Shown here piece after piece: positions 37,931-47,653 of a stretch of DNA of 63,206 bases. The stretch is taken from assembly GCA_905204935.1 (NCBI GenBank), contig CAJLBJ010000007.1, forward strand, positions 1 to 63,206. Direction: 5' to 3'. The stretch is from an uncultured Lactobacillus sp. Lineage in GTDB: Bacteria; Bacillota; Bacilli; Lactobacillales; Lactobacillaceae. Position 1 is the stretch's first letter, and every line of letters starts with the position of its first letter. A model generated the notes under the pieces. The model was not told the origin of the DNA. It searched no databases and saw nothing but the letters and a program-made list of their open reading frames with translations. The position numbers and the translations under genes were made by a program.

Positions 37931-38506
37931 CTAATTTGTTTCACGTGAAACCATAACTACTTTTGTTTGTGCCACATAATCATGAATTGCTTTATGCCGT
38001 TTGCCAAAGGCTACGAGCAACGCACTAATGATGCTAACCACCATTCCCACATACATCAACGGAGTTACCAACTTCACTCCTGTCAACAACTCTGCTAATT
38101 GATGCCAAATGGCACTTGCCGTCACGATAGAGCCCTCGATGATAAAAATTCCTACGATTTGTCTTAAGAGCAAATCTTTTAGTCCTACCTTAGTTCCGTT
38201 GTCTTTAACAATGGCTATCTTACACAATCTCTTACCTAAGGTTTGCCCGGGATAAATGTAAGTCGGCACAATCACAAAATAAAAAACAGCAAAAAGCAAC
38301 GCTAAACTCCCGGCAAGCAACCCAAATGGGGTGGGAAACTTCAGTAAGTTTTGTTCAAGCATTGTTCGATAAAGTTTTTGCGAAACCAAGGCAATCGGTA
38401 AAGAGGTACACAACCCGCCTACATACCAATCGACCACATAGCCCGCAAAACGGCGACCAAGACTTGGTTCTTGTTGCTTCGTTTTTGCCTCTACTTTAGT
38501 GCTCAC
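37931..38506 (-). CDS. RDD family membrane protein
   Basis: This 191-aa protein has the RDD domain with RRFAGYVVDWYVGG near the N-terminus and GQTLGKRLCKI in the middle, and about four membrane segments. The start is GTG behind AAAGGAT. Its function is unknown; RDD proteins have been linked to ion exchange and to modification or transport. It follows the operator and promoter at 38.7 kb and precedes PTS IIB, so it may be first in the operon. A parS-like 16-mer lies in its last codons. Confidence 0.85.
   Translation of the reverse strand: MSTKVEAKTKQQEPSLGRRFAGYVVDWYVGGLCTSLPIALVSQKLYRTMLEQNLLKFPTPFGLLAGSLALLFAVFYFVIVPTYIYPGQTLGKRLCKIAIVKDNGTKVGLKDLLLRQIVGIFIIEGSIVTASAIWHQLAELLTGVKLVTPLMYVGMVVSIISALLVAFGKRHKAIHDYVAQTKVVMVSRETN
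37937..37952. other. parS-like site (ParB binding)
   Basis: TGTTTCACGTGAAACC matches the Bacillus-type parS consensus TGTTTCACGTGAAACA at 15 of 16 positions, with a perfect 14-bp palindromic core. It lies inside the 3' end of the RDD gene, as parS sites often lie in genes. In Firmicutes such sites cluster around oriC. Confidence 0.8.
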
Positions 38507-38678
38507 TGCGTGTCATCCTTTCACGTTAATCCAAAAATTAGAAGAAGATTAGATACCATCAATTTTGATAAACATTTAAAAATCAACGATTCTTCTTAAA
38601 TAACAATAACTTAAGATTAGCATTTATATCGGTTATTTTCAATGTTTTTTAATCTTCTTGCAACTATCATTAAATAAA

Positions 38679-38692
38679 ATCAACCGCTTACA
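38679..38692 (-). promoter_or_regulatory. Possible cre box of the conjugate operon
   Basis: On the minus strand TGTAAGCGGTTGAT matches the first eleven positions of the cre consensus but not the last three. It lies just downstream of the -10 box, where CcpA could block transcription. Confidence 0.35.
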
Positions 38693-38696
38693 TAGA

Positions 38697-38730
38697 CATT
38701 ATACATGGTATATACTGTTTTGTATATACC
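38697..38730 (-). promoter_or_regulatory. Promoter and GntR operator of the conjugate operon
   Basis: GGTATATAC (38707-38715), TGTTTT, GTATATACC (38722-38730) is a perfect 9-bp inverted repeat. On the minus strand it is followed four bases later by TATAAT (38697-38702 region), so the operator fills the space between -35 and -10. It lies between the GntR gene and the RDD-PTS operon. A second copy is at 31828-31851 and a half-site is before the oxidoreductase gene. Confidence 0.8.
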
Positions 38731-38739
38731 TGTTTTTTA

Positions 38740-39450
38740 TTATCTTTGAAGTGTTACTTTAAAAGTATACTTATCAGCTCGATAATGCGAAACATCATAG
38801 AATAACGGTGTTCCATTGGCGGCGTATGTCATCGATTTAACCACTAGAATCGCCTCGCCTACAGGTACTTGCAAGTTAGTAGCTAATTTTTGATCGACAA
38901 CGGCTGCTTGTACTTCTTGATGTGAATAAGCAATGTCACTTTGTCGCTCGATCAATTTAAAGAGCGAACCGACCAAATCTTGGGGCGTCACCTCGCCTAA
39001 GTAACGGGCACGAATACAGATATTTTCAACGGTCATCGGGTCTTGGTCAAATTTACGCAATCTGACAATTCGCCAAACGACTTCATCTTTATCAGCTTGT
39101 AATAGACTCCAAAGTTGTTCATCATAAACTAACTTTTCAAACTTTAATAATTCAGTTTGTGAAGTTTTATTATAAAGTTTTGCTGTTTCTGAAAAGCTTA
39201 ACAGTCCGCCTTTGCCACTTTGAATCTTGGAATCTTGCATCACATAAGTTCCATATCCCTTGCGCTTAACCAAGACATTTTGCTTAACCAAATGTTCGAT
39301 GGCTTTTCTAACCGTTAAACGACTTACTCCAAAATCATTGGCTAATTCATATTCAGAAGGTAACTTTTGTGAGTGGACGTAAACATTATCAGCTACTCGC
39401 TGTTGCAATTTATCTGCGATTTCTAAAAAAATCGGTTGTTTTTTGGGCAT
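38740..39450 (-). CDS. GntR/HutC-family regulator of the conjugate operon
   Basis: This 236-aa protein has the winged helix (about 5-70: LPSEYELANDFGVSRLTVRKAIEHL) and a UTRA effector domain. It is the second gene of a unit with an oxidoreductase (12 bases apart), and directly downstream of it lies the strong operator of the RDD-PTS operon. It is the evident repressor of that operon. The effector is probably a phosphorylated aminosugar, as for NagR/HutC relatives. Confidence 0.9.
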   Translation of the reverse strand: MPKKQPIFLEIADKLQQRVADNVYVHSQKLPSEYELANDFGVSRLTVRKAIEHLVKQNVLVKRKGYGTYVMQDSKIQSGKGGLLSFSETAKLYNKTSQTELLKFEKLVYDEQLWSLLQADKDEVVWRIVRLRKFDQDPMTVENICIRARYLGEVTPQDLVGSLFKLIERQSDIAYSHQEVQAAVVDQKLATNLQVPVGEAILVVKSMTYAANGTPLFYDVSHYRADKYTFKVTLQR

Positions 39451-39462
39451 CGCATCTACCTC

Positions 39463-40497
39463 CTAATGTAAGTCTTTGATTCCATTTTCTAAGATTTCCA
39501 TTTGTAAAATTGTTTGCCATGGAGCTACAACTTGTGGTTTGTCATTGACAATCGTTTGATATAAATCATCATAAAACAAACCATAATCGCCACGTTGTGA
39601 AACAACCTTTTCTTCATGATAATTTCCTTGCTGATCATAATAAGTTAGCGTTCCATAATGTTGGGGTAGATCCATACCAAAGTCAGGATTATTTGGCATA
39701 TAAAAAAGTTTTAAATGCTCTTCTTGACGATCTTTATACTCTTTAATAAACATTCCTTTTTTGCCATAAACCACAAAACTTGGTCGTGCTTTGATTCTAA
39801 AATAGCTAGATTTAACAGAAATCTTCAAGGCGCCATAATATAAATCAAGATCAAAATAATCATTCATCTTCCCTTGGCCTAATAGTTGACGTACATCATA
39901 ATTAATCCGCTCGGGCTTACCAAAATAACTGATGACTTGATCTAAGGTATGACAGCCATGTCCATAAAGATACGAAGCATCCGGATTGAATTCATGGGCA
40001 GCCTCGGGAATTTCTGGACGATAGTAATCAAAATGCATCTCGATTTCTAACAGGTCGCCTAACTTTTGACTTTCGATAACCTTTTGAACGGTCAAAAAAT
40101 CACTGTCATAGCGCCGATTTTGATAAGCACTCAAGACCAAGCCTTTTTGCTTAGCCAATTCGAAAAGTTCCTGAGCTTCCTTGGCGGTTTGCGTAAATGG
40201 TTTTTCGACCAAACAGTGTTTGCCATGTTCTAGCACCATCTTGGCATATTGATGATGCACCTGATGCGGAGTCGTAATCACAACCATATCAATATCAGGA
40301 TCATTTAATAGTTGTTCTAGATCAGTCGTATACTCTACCCCAGGTATTTGTGCCCAAACATCATGATTAATATGTCGTGCATAGATCGTCTTTACTTCAA
40401 ATGTGGCTGGGCGTTGCAAAACAAACGGTAAATGGTATCGATTACAACTTTTCCCGTTACCTATATAACCAAGCACTAATTTTTGATTTTTCATCAT
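39463..40497 (-). CDS. Gfo/Idh/MocA-family oxidoreductase
   Basis: This 344-aa NAD(P)-dependent enzyme has an N-terminal Rossmann fold (LGYIGNGKSCNRYHLP) and the EKPFTQT motif (Lys at about 98), followed by the alpha/beta substrate domain. It resembles the YdgJ/YvaA branch, which acts on inositol- or sugar-like substrates. It is the first gene of a unit with GntR and has an operator half-site upstream, so it belongs to the same regulon. The substrate is unknown. Confidence 0.88.
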   Translation of the reverse strand: MMKNQKLVLGYIGNGKSCNRYHLPFVLQRPATFEVKTIYARHINHDVWAQIPGVEYTTDLEQLLNDPDIDMVVITTPHQVHHQYAKMVLEHGKHCLVEKPFTQTAKEAQELFELAKQKGLVLSAYQNRRYDSDFLTVQKVIESQKLGDLLEIEMHFDYYRPEIPEAAHEFNPDASYLYGHGCHTLDQVISYFGKPERINYDVRQLLGQGKMNDYFDLDLYYGALKISVKSSYFRIKARPSFVVYGKKGMFIKEYKDRQEEHLKLFYMPNNPDFGMDLPQHYGTLTYYDQQGNYHEEKVVSQRGDYGLFYDDLYQTIVNDKPQVVAPWQTILQMEILENGIKDLH

Positions 40498-40552
40498 ACC
40501 ATCTCCTCCATCTTTATCTTATTATAACTATATCATAAGTTAATAAGTCTTG

Positions 40553-40561
40553 ATATATACC
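40553..40561. promoter_or_regulatory. GntR operator half-site
   Basis: ATATATACC equals one arm of the operator at 38707-38730 except for its first base, and lies about 55 bases before the oxidoreductase start. A TATAAT -10 box follows on the minus strand near 40520. Autoregulation is plausible. Confidence 0.45.
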
Positions 40562-40595
40562 AAAAAACAGCTAATCTCTAAGATAAGCTGTTTTT
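40562..40595 (-). terminator. Terminator of the IIC-bgl operon
   Basis: AAAACAGCT pairs with AGCTGTTTT with an inner ATCT/AGAT step, followed by a T-run on the minus strand, 11 bases after the glucosidase stop. Confidence 0.8.
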
Positions 40596-40605
40596 CATTG
40601 TTTTA

Positions 40606-42063
<1,458 letters not shown>

Positions 42064-43395
42064 TTAGGCATTTTGTGTATCTTGTTGTTCTTTTTGAGCT
42101 ACACGATTAGCTGCAATCACAAATGGTAAGTAAGTTAAAATTGAGATTCCTAAACAGATAAATCCAATTACTAAACCTAATAAATTACCACCCGTTCCTA
42201 AAAATGGCATTAACGGTCCTGGAGTTGTCCAAGTTAAGCCAAAGGCCGGAGTTGGAATCAAATTCCAAACTGAAGTTACACAATATCCCACTAAAATATT
42301 AATCACTGGAGTCAAGACAAATGGTACAGCTAAAATAGGATTCATCACGATTGGTAAACCAAACATCAATGGTTCGTTGATGTTAAACAATCCTGGAACA
42401 AATGCCATCTTGGCGATTGAACGATAATCTTCCCGTTTAGAAGCAATAAAAATCGCAATCAATAAACCTAAAGTCATCCCACTACCACCCATGTTGGCAA
42501 ATACGTCATTCATTGTTCCCCAAGTCACACGGTATGGTACACCCCAAGCTGTTCCATGAGCGTTGATAAATTGTTGGTTGCTTAAATCTGCCTCAGTAAA
42601 GATAACCGAACGCAAAGCATTTAATGTATTTGGTCCATGAATACCAACTAACCATAAAAGATTTTGGGCAATCGCAAACAAGACTACACTAAAGATATTA
42701 ACCCCTGCCTTGCGAAGCGGTGTTTGGATTGCATCGTAGATAACTTGGTTGATACCTTCCGGTGAGAAAAGCGAAATCAAATGATTTAAAATCGCAGCTA
42801 ACATAATAATAATTACAATAGGAATCATCCCATTAAATGAACGTGCAACAGCTGGTGGAACCATATCTGGCATTTTGATTTGTAATTTCTTAACTTTGAA
42901 AAGCTTTGGCAAGAATTCTCCGACTAAGCCCCCACAAATCATCGCCACAAACAAGCCTTGGGCACCTAAATAAGTCTTAGGTAAATAGTTGATTCCATCT
43001 TTGACGATTGCTGGTGTATATAAAATCATGAACACCGCAATTCCTGTCAAACCAGTCAACATTTCGTCAGCTTTGAAATGTTTAGCCAAGTTTTGCGCTA
43101 CCAAATAAGCAATAAAGATAGACAAAATATCCATTGTCCCGTTTGTTACGGAATTTAACCAACTTTGTGCATCATTAAGGTTGGGGAAAAATTTAGGTAA
43201 AAATAAGATCTGTGCAATAAACCCATCCTTAGAGAAAAGCAAGTTGTTAATCAAAATAACCAAAGATGCCGCCATAGTAATTGGGAAAGTATACATAAAG
43301 GCATCCCTAATCGCAGCAACATGACGTTGTTCGTTAAGTTTAGCAGCAAATGGAACAATGCTTCTTTCCATGAAGCCATTAAATTTGTTAAACAT
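42064..43395 (-). CDS. celB: PTS IIC component, lactose/cellobiose family (CelB-like)
   Basis: This 443-aa permease has about ten membrane segments and the motifs LLWLVGIHGPNTLNAL and NINEPLMFGLPIVMNP. I place the start at 43395, behind AAAGGAGAG. The operon has no IIA or IIB, while the operon at 9.8-10.6 kb has IIA and IIB but no IIC. The two loci may form one working transporter. It lies between an RpiR regulator and a 6-phospho-beta-glucosidase. Confidence 0.92.
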   Translation of the reverse strand: MFNKFNGFMERSIVPFAAKLNEQRHVAAIRDAFMYTFPITMAASLVILINNLLFSKDGFIAQILFLPKFFPNLNDAQSWLNSVTNGTMDILSIFIAYLVAQNLAKHFKADEMLTGLTGIAVFMILYTPAIVKDGINYLPKTYLGAQGLFVAMICGGLVGEFLPKLFKVKKLQIKMPDMVPPAVARSFNGMIPIVIIIMLAAILNHLISLFSPEGINQVIYDAIQTPLRKAGVNIFSVVLFAIAQNLLWLVGIHGPNTLNALRSVIFTEADLSNQQFINAHGTAWGVPYRVTWGTMNDVFANMGGSGMTLGLLIAIFIASKREDYRSIAKMAFVPGLFNINEPLMFGLPIVMNPILAVPFVLTPVINILVGYCVTSVWNLIPTPAFGLTWTTPGPLMPFLGTGGNLLGLVIGFICLGISILTYLPFVIAANRVAQKEQQDTQNA

Positions 43396-43436
43396 TGTAG
43401 TCTCTCCTTTTATCAATAAATTCTGTTGATACTTAC

Positions 43437-43535
43437 ATTTTATTGAAGCGATTACAGTTTAACAATATCTTGAAAGCGTTCAGAAACAAAGCTACGTGTT
43501 TTGTGTATGATTCCGTTTTCGGAACACTGTGTTCC
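43437..43535. promoter_or_regulatory. Control region of the IIC-bgl operon
   Basis: It holds GGAACACTGTGTTCC (43521-43535), a perfect palindrome with a single central base, next to TTCCG-TTTT-CGGAA (43511-43524). These are good candidates for the RpiR operator. TGAAAGCGTTCA (about 43473-43484), a compact cre-like palindrome, follows. The operator lies directly after the RpiR stop and before the IIC promoter. Confidence 0.55.
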
Positions 43536-43537
43536 AT

Positions 43538-44278
43538 TTATTTCCCGTCCAAATAAGCTAGATTTTCTAAAATACTTTCCATAATGTACAACACCGGAAC
43601 TTTAGTTGTCATATCATAAAATTGGCCAATCTTATGTATCGGAACATGGTACGACAAATTATACTGACTCAAGCGTGCAATTGTACTGTTACTATCACCT
43701 GTGATGGCCACTAAAGTCGCATCTGCATCATTGACAAAATTGTTCAACAACGCTATCAACTCTGGCGTTTCACCCGAATTTGAGATAGTTATCAAAACAT
43801 TGTTAGTTGAGTTTTTTAGCTGTTCAGCTAGCGGATAAAATGGATCGGAAACATAAAAAGTGTTGATTTCATGGGCAGCAATCTGGCGTGTTCCATAGCC
43901 TGCAAACATTGCTGATGAACCAATCCCTAAAAAGATTACACTATCTGCTTCAAAAATTTTTTGTGCGACAACTTTAATCTTGTCTTCAATATCGGCAGGA
44001 AAATTCTCCTTAGTTACAAACTTCATGCCTGTTGGCTCACCAGTTTTTTGACGCTGTTCGCTTTGAAATAAGACCTTAAACTCCGGAAAACTACTATACC
44101 CTAACTTATGAATGAAACGCATGATGGAACTATTGGAAACATGTGCCTCATTAGCAATATCACGCACTCGCATATAAGGTATTTTGGAACTATTATTAGT
44201 TATGAAGCGATAGATTGCCATATCAACTTCGGAAAGTTTGTCGAAATCTTTAAAACCATAAAACGACAAAGCATTCAC
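43538..44278 (-). CDS. MurR/RpiR-family transcriptional regulator
   Basis: This 246-aa protein has an N-terminal RpiR helix-turn-helix (about 1-77: HVSNSSIMRFIHKLGYSSFPEFK) and a C-terminal SIS domain (about 105-240) that binds a sugar phosphate (GIGSSAMFAGYGTRQ, ISNSGETPE). It controls the adjacent IIC-glucosidase operon. The reading starts with GTG at 44278, but a TTG at 44269 has better spacing from AAGGGGTG, so the first three residues are uncertain. Confidence 0.9.
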   Translation of the reverse strand: MNALSFYGFKDFDKLSEVDMAIYRFITNNSSKIPYMRVRDIANEAHVSNSSIMRFIHKLGYSSFPEFKVLFQSEQRQKTGEPTGMKFVTKENFPADIEDKIKVVAQKIFEADSVIFLGIGSSAMFAGYGTRQIAAHEINTFYVSDPFYPLAEQLKNSTNNVLITISNSGETPELIALLNNFVNDADATLVAITGDSNSTIARLSQYNLSYHVPIHKIGQFYDMTTKVPVLYIMESILENLAYLDGK

Positions 44279-44337
44279 CCCTTACATATCTCATTACTAA
44301 AAATTTTAGCATATTTTTGTGCTGATTGGCGGTTATT

Positions 44338-44351
44338 ATTTCCCGGGAAAT
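44338..44351. promoter_or_regulatory. Palindrome upstream of the RpiR gene
   Basis: ATTTCCCGGGAAAT is a perfect 14-bp palindrome, 60 bases before the RpiR start. It shares the TTCC/GGAA arms with the palindromes at 43511-43535, so it may be an autoregulatory site. Confidence 0.4.
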
Positions 44352-44354
44352 GAT

Positions 44355-44394
44355 TTTAAAAAAACACACCATTTTTGCGTGAAATGATGTGTTT
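44355..44394 (-). terminator. Terminator of the CRISPR array transcript
   Basis: AAACACA-CATTT pairs with AAATG-TGTGTTT across one mismatch, and the minus strand continues with TTTTTTT. It lies 36 bases past the last repeat in the direction of transcription. Confidence 0.75.
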
Positions 44395-44429
44395 TATATT
44401 ATCTCAAAATTACACTAATACAACCAAAT

Positions 44430-46246
44430 GTTTTCCCGTTACTCAAATCTAGAAAGTACAAAAACAGGACATCATTAAGGGGGTGTAAGACGTGGGTTTT
44501 TCCGTTACTCAAATCTAGAAAGTACAAAAACGCAATTCAATTCCTGTATTAGCAGCTAGTTGTTTTTCCGTTACTCAAATCTAGAAAGTACAAAAACACA
44601 GCGTTCCAAACGCTAACTACAACAAGCGTTTTTCCGTTACTCAAATCTAGAAAGTACAAAAACTTTCTTGTTGTTGTATATTTTAAATTATCCGTTTTTC
44701 CGTTACTCAAATCTAGAAAGTACAAAAACAGCAAGTCTTGAGACTTGTTATTGCCTCGGGTTTTTCCGTTACTCAAATCTAGAAAGTACAAAAACCGATG
44801 CTATCGTTTTTGATAATGCTAAATCGTTTTTCCGTTACTCAAATCTAGAAAGTACAAAAACGTTTTAAAGTGCATTCCGTCTCATTTAGTAGTTTTTCCG
44901 TTACTCAAATCTAGAAAGTACAAAAACATTGGTACGGAGCTAATCACGCTCCTGAAAGTTTTTCCGTTACTCAAATCTAGAAAGTACAAAAACATAACTG
45001 GATTTCTGTGCTCTGCTTCTTTTGTTTTTCCGTTACTCAAATCTAGAAAGTACAAAAACACCTCTCTTTTCTTGTAAATCTATAATCTTGTTTTTCCGTT
45101 ACTCAAATCTAGAAAGTACAAAAACAATTTGATTGTTTAAAAGTCCTTTTTTGACGTTTTTCCGTTACTCAAATCTAGAAAGTACAAAAACCGTTTATGA
45201 CGCAATACGTCCACACATTCTGTTTTTCCGTTACTCAAATCTAGAAAGTACAAAAACAACTATCCTAGATTACAAATAGATTTTTGGGTTTTTCCGTTAC
45301 TCAAATCTAGAAAGTACAAAAACATTGGTTGATGTCAACATCGACTAAAAGCGTTTTTCCGTTACTCAAATCTAGAAAGTACAAAAACCCATCTAAATGG
45401 CACACGGCATGATGATCAGTTTTTCCGTTACTCAAATCTAGAAAGTACAAAAACAATCTAGCAATCAGAAATGTAAATGCGAAAGTTTTTCCGTTACTCA
45501 AATCTAGAAAGTACAAAAACATTATGTCAATAGTTTCTTTTATTTCTTCGGTTTTTCCGTTACTCAAATCTAGAAAGTACAAAAACCTATCTTTAACATC
45601 ACAAACACCAACTTCAGTTTTTCCGTTACTCAAATCTAGAAAGTACAAAAACTGCTCAACTTGGCTATTGTGTACTGCAATTGTTTTTCCGTTACTCAAA
45701 TCTAGAAAGTACAAAAACCCAGGACCACGAATGAATCAACGTACTTAAGTTTTTCCGTTACTCAAATCTAGAAAGTACAAAAACATAAGATGTATGATCC
45801 TATGATGTGTGCTAGTTTTTCCGTTACTCAAATCTAGAAAGTACAAAAACTCTAACTCTTTTCGATATTTCAAGGCACTTGTTTTTCCGTTACTCAAATC
45901 TAGAAAGTACAAAAACCAGTCAGAAAATTATCAGAAGCAGCAACTAGTTTTTCCGTTACTCAAATCTAGAAAGTACAAAAACAAATACTCACCTGCAACT
46001 AAATTTTGACTAGTTTTTCCGTTACTCAAATCTAGAAAGTACAAAAACTCAATAACAACGATATCTCCGAGATAAACAGTTTTTCCGTTACTCAAATCTA
46101 GAAAGTACAAAAACAAAACTTTGAACATGAATCATACTTTACTTGTTTTTCCGTTACTCAAATCTAGAAAGTACAAAAACTTAGCTTCATCTTCTAATGA
46201 AATATCACCTGTTTTTCCGTTACTCAAATCTAGAAAGTACAAAAAC
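44430..46246 (-). CRISPR. Type II-A CRISPR array, 28 repeats and 27 spacers
   Basis: The 36-base repeat begins GTTTTTGTACTTTCTAGATT on the minus strand and ends GAGTAACGGAAAAAC. It starts at 44430 and recurs every 66 bases to 46211. All spacers are 30 bases except one of 29 (45324-45352). All repeats look identical except the one farthest from cas (44430-44465), which has one change (T to C at its sixth plus-strand base), the usual degenerate trailer repeat. The leader side is at 46247, since csn2 ends there and the bases before the first repeat read GTTTGAG. The repeat is close to that of S. thermophilus CRISPR1. No spacer source could be named from sequence alone. Confidence 0.98.
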
Positions 46247-46277
46247 CTCAAACGCACATCGACGCCTAAAATTTTTG
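46247..46277 (-). promoter_or_regulatory. CRISPR leader end with anchor motif
   Basis: Only 31 bases separate the csn2 stop from the first repeat. The last seven, GTTTGAG, resemble the ATTTGAG that ends the leaders of S. thermophilus type II-A arrays and guides integration of new spacers. Any array promoter must lie inside csn2; TATACG near 46336 is a weak candidate. Confidence 0.7.
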
Positions 46278-47333
46278 TTAGGTTTCCCCTAGAAAACATC
46301 TTTCAGCAGGAGTTAACTCATTGATCTCATTTCGTATAGTAAACGAAAATTCTTTATCATATAAAAGCATCCCTACCACTTTAAATAATACCATATCTTT
46401 CGGATTCAAGTATACTTGATTTATATTTTTAATTCCGACATACGGAAATATACGCATTAATTTTTCTATTAGTTCCTGATCTGAATATGTTAATTCTTCT
46501 GGATATCTCCTCGCTAAAGATTCCCTTAAAATATCTAATCGTGGTAATTGTTGAATATTCTCATATATTAAAACTACAGATTCAATTTGTTGTGGTTTAA
46601 AATCCACATTTAAGTAAGAATCACTTAAAATAAATATATAAAAATTAGAATATTTTTTTATCAATTCTGTTAGGTTACATAAAAATTTATTGAATACTTC
46701 GTTTTTTATAAAAGATTGTGGATTTCGAATTACTAGCCAGATATTTTGTCCAGTACTTTTAATCTTTTTTTCAATTAAATTACAGTATTCATCCAATAAA
46801 TATGTAATATCCATCATCTCAACTGGATATTGCTGCCCTTTTTCTAAATATTCAATTAGTAGATATTTTTTCAACAAATCATCAATTGTAAAATAATTAA
46901 ATCTTGGTACTAAATGAGCAAACTCTTCCTTTATTTTCTCTTGTAAAATTCCTTCTGTCTCTAAAAATAAATTATTGATTTTTTCAACTTGCTTGTTTAG
47001 CAAGAAATCCTTCTGCATTTCAACCAGATACTCTGCCAACATTGTATTTTTAGTCAAGGTTAATTGTTCTAATACATCACTACGTTGTTCTAAAAAAAGA
47101 AAATCTAACTTTTTATTTGTTTGATCTTGTCCATCACAGATTATGTTTATCCCATCATCACCGTACACATTTTCTTCTAAAGAAGATAATTTTTTTCCAG
47201 CTTGAAACCTTTTCATAGTGCGATATAATTTCCATTTAATTTCTTCATTAGCTCCTAAAAGATAAATTATCCTACTGCTGGCGTCTATTTCAATATATCT
47301 ATCCTTTTCATATTCCATTTCAACTTTCATCAA
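46278..47333 (-). CDS. csn2: Csn2 (long form), spacer acquisition protein
   Basis: This 351-aa protein is of the long Csn2 type found with the S. thermophilus CRISPR1 group, not the 220-aa form. It begins MMKVEMEYEKDRYIEID, has a split ATPase-like alpha/beta head at the N-terminus and a long charged helical middle (about 85-180). Csn2 binds free DNA ends as a ring and is needed to add spacers. Its start overlaps the cas2 stop by four bases. The first or second Met may be used. Confidence 0.9.
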   Translation of the reverse strand: MMKVEMEYEKDRYIEIDASSRIIYLLGANEEIKWKLYRTMKRFQAGKKLSSLEENVYGDDGINIICDGQDQTNKKLDFLFLEQRSDVLEQLTLTKNTMLAEYLVEMQKDFLLNKQVEKINNLFLETEGILQEKIKEEFAHLVPRFNYFTIDDLLKKYLLIEYLEKGQQYPVEMMDITYLLDEYCNLIEKKIKSTGQNIWLVIRNPQSFIKNEVFNKFLCNLTELIKKYSNFYIFILSDSYLNVDFKPQQIESVVLIYENIQQLPRLDILRESLARRYPEELTYSDQELIEKLMRIFPYVGIKNINQVYLNPKDMVLFKVVGMLLYDKEFSFTIRNEINELTPAERCFLGET

Positions 47334-47653
47334 ATCACCACCAGTTTTTGTGAACCTACAACTTCTTCTTGATGACTCCGTGACCCAACTAAAAGTTGCA
47401 TATCATCAAATTGCTTTTCACTAATATATAGAAGCCGAACTTCACCATGTGGTGGTGTTAATTTTTTTAAAATTCCTTCATATTTTTTAGCTGCTTGTCG
47501 ATCAGGCACCACCCGATAATAAACTGAATACTGTAGCATTTGAAATCCATTGACGATTAATTCTTTACGAAAAATCCTATACGCTTTTTGATCTTTAGGT
47601 GTATCCATTGGAAGATCAAACATACACATTACTCGCAATTGTTCATACCTCAT
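47330..47653 (-). CDS. cas2: CRISPR-associated endonuclease Cas2
   Basis: This 107-aa ferredoxin-fold protein has the catalytic-type Asp of CMFDLPMDT (Asp13) and the segment YRIFRKELIVNGFQMLQYSVYYR typical of type II Cas2. It bridges two Cas1 dimers in the integration complex. It overlaps cas1 by four bases at its start and csn2 by four at its end, so the three are translationally coupled. Confidence 0.95.
   Translation of the reverse strand: MRYEQLRVMCMFDLPMDTPKDQKAYRIFRKELIVNGFQMLQYSVYYRVVPDRQAAKKYEGILKKLTPPHGEVRLLYISEKQFDDMQLLVGSRSHQEEVVGSQKLVVI

Noticed and set aside
46181..46210. Spacer sharing 14 bases (GCTTCATCTTCTAA) with the PTS IIC gene near 36249
   Set aside because: The match is limited to 14 of 30 bases in an Asp/Glu-codon-rich stretch and is probably chance. 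It is not a self-targeting spacer.
44549..46324. Open frames inside the CRISPR array, giving proteins with repeated FLYFLDLSNGKT or FPLLKSRKYKN units
   Set aside because: They are products of the 36-base repeat (a multiple of three) with 30-base spacers. They have no ribosome sites and match the array exactly.
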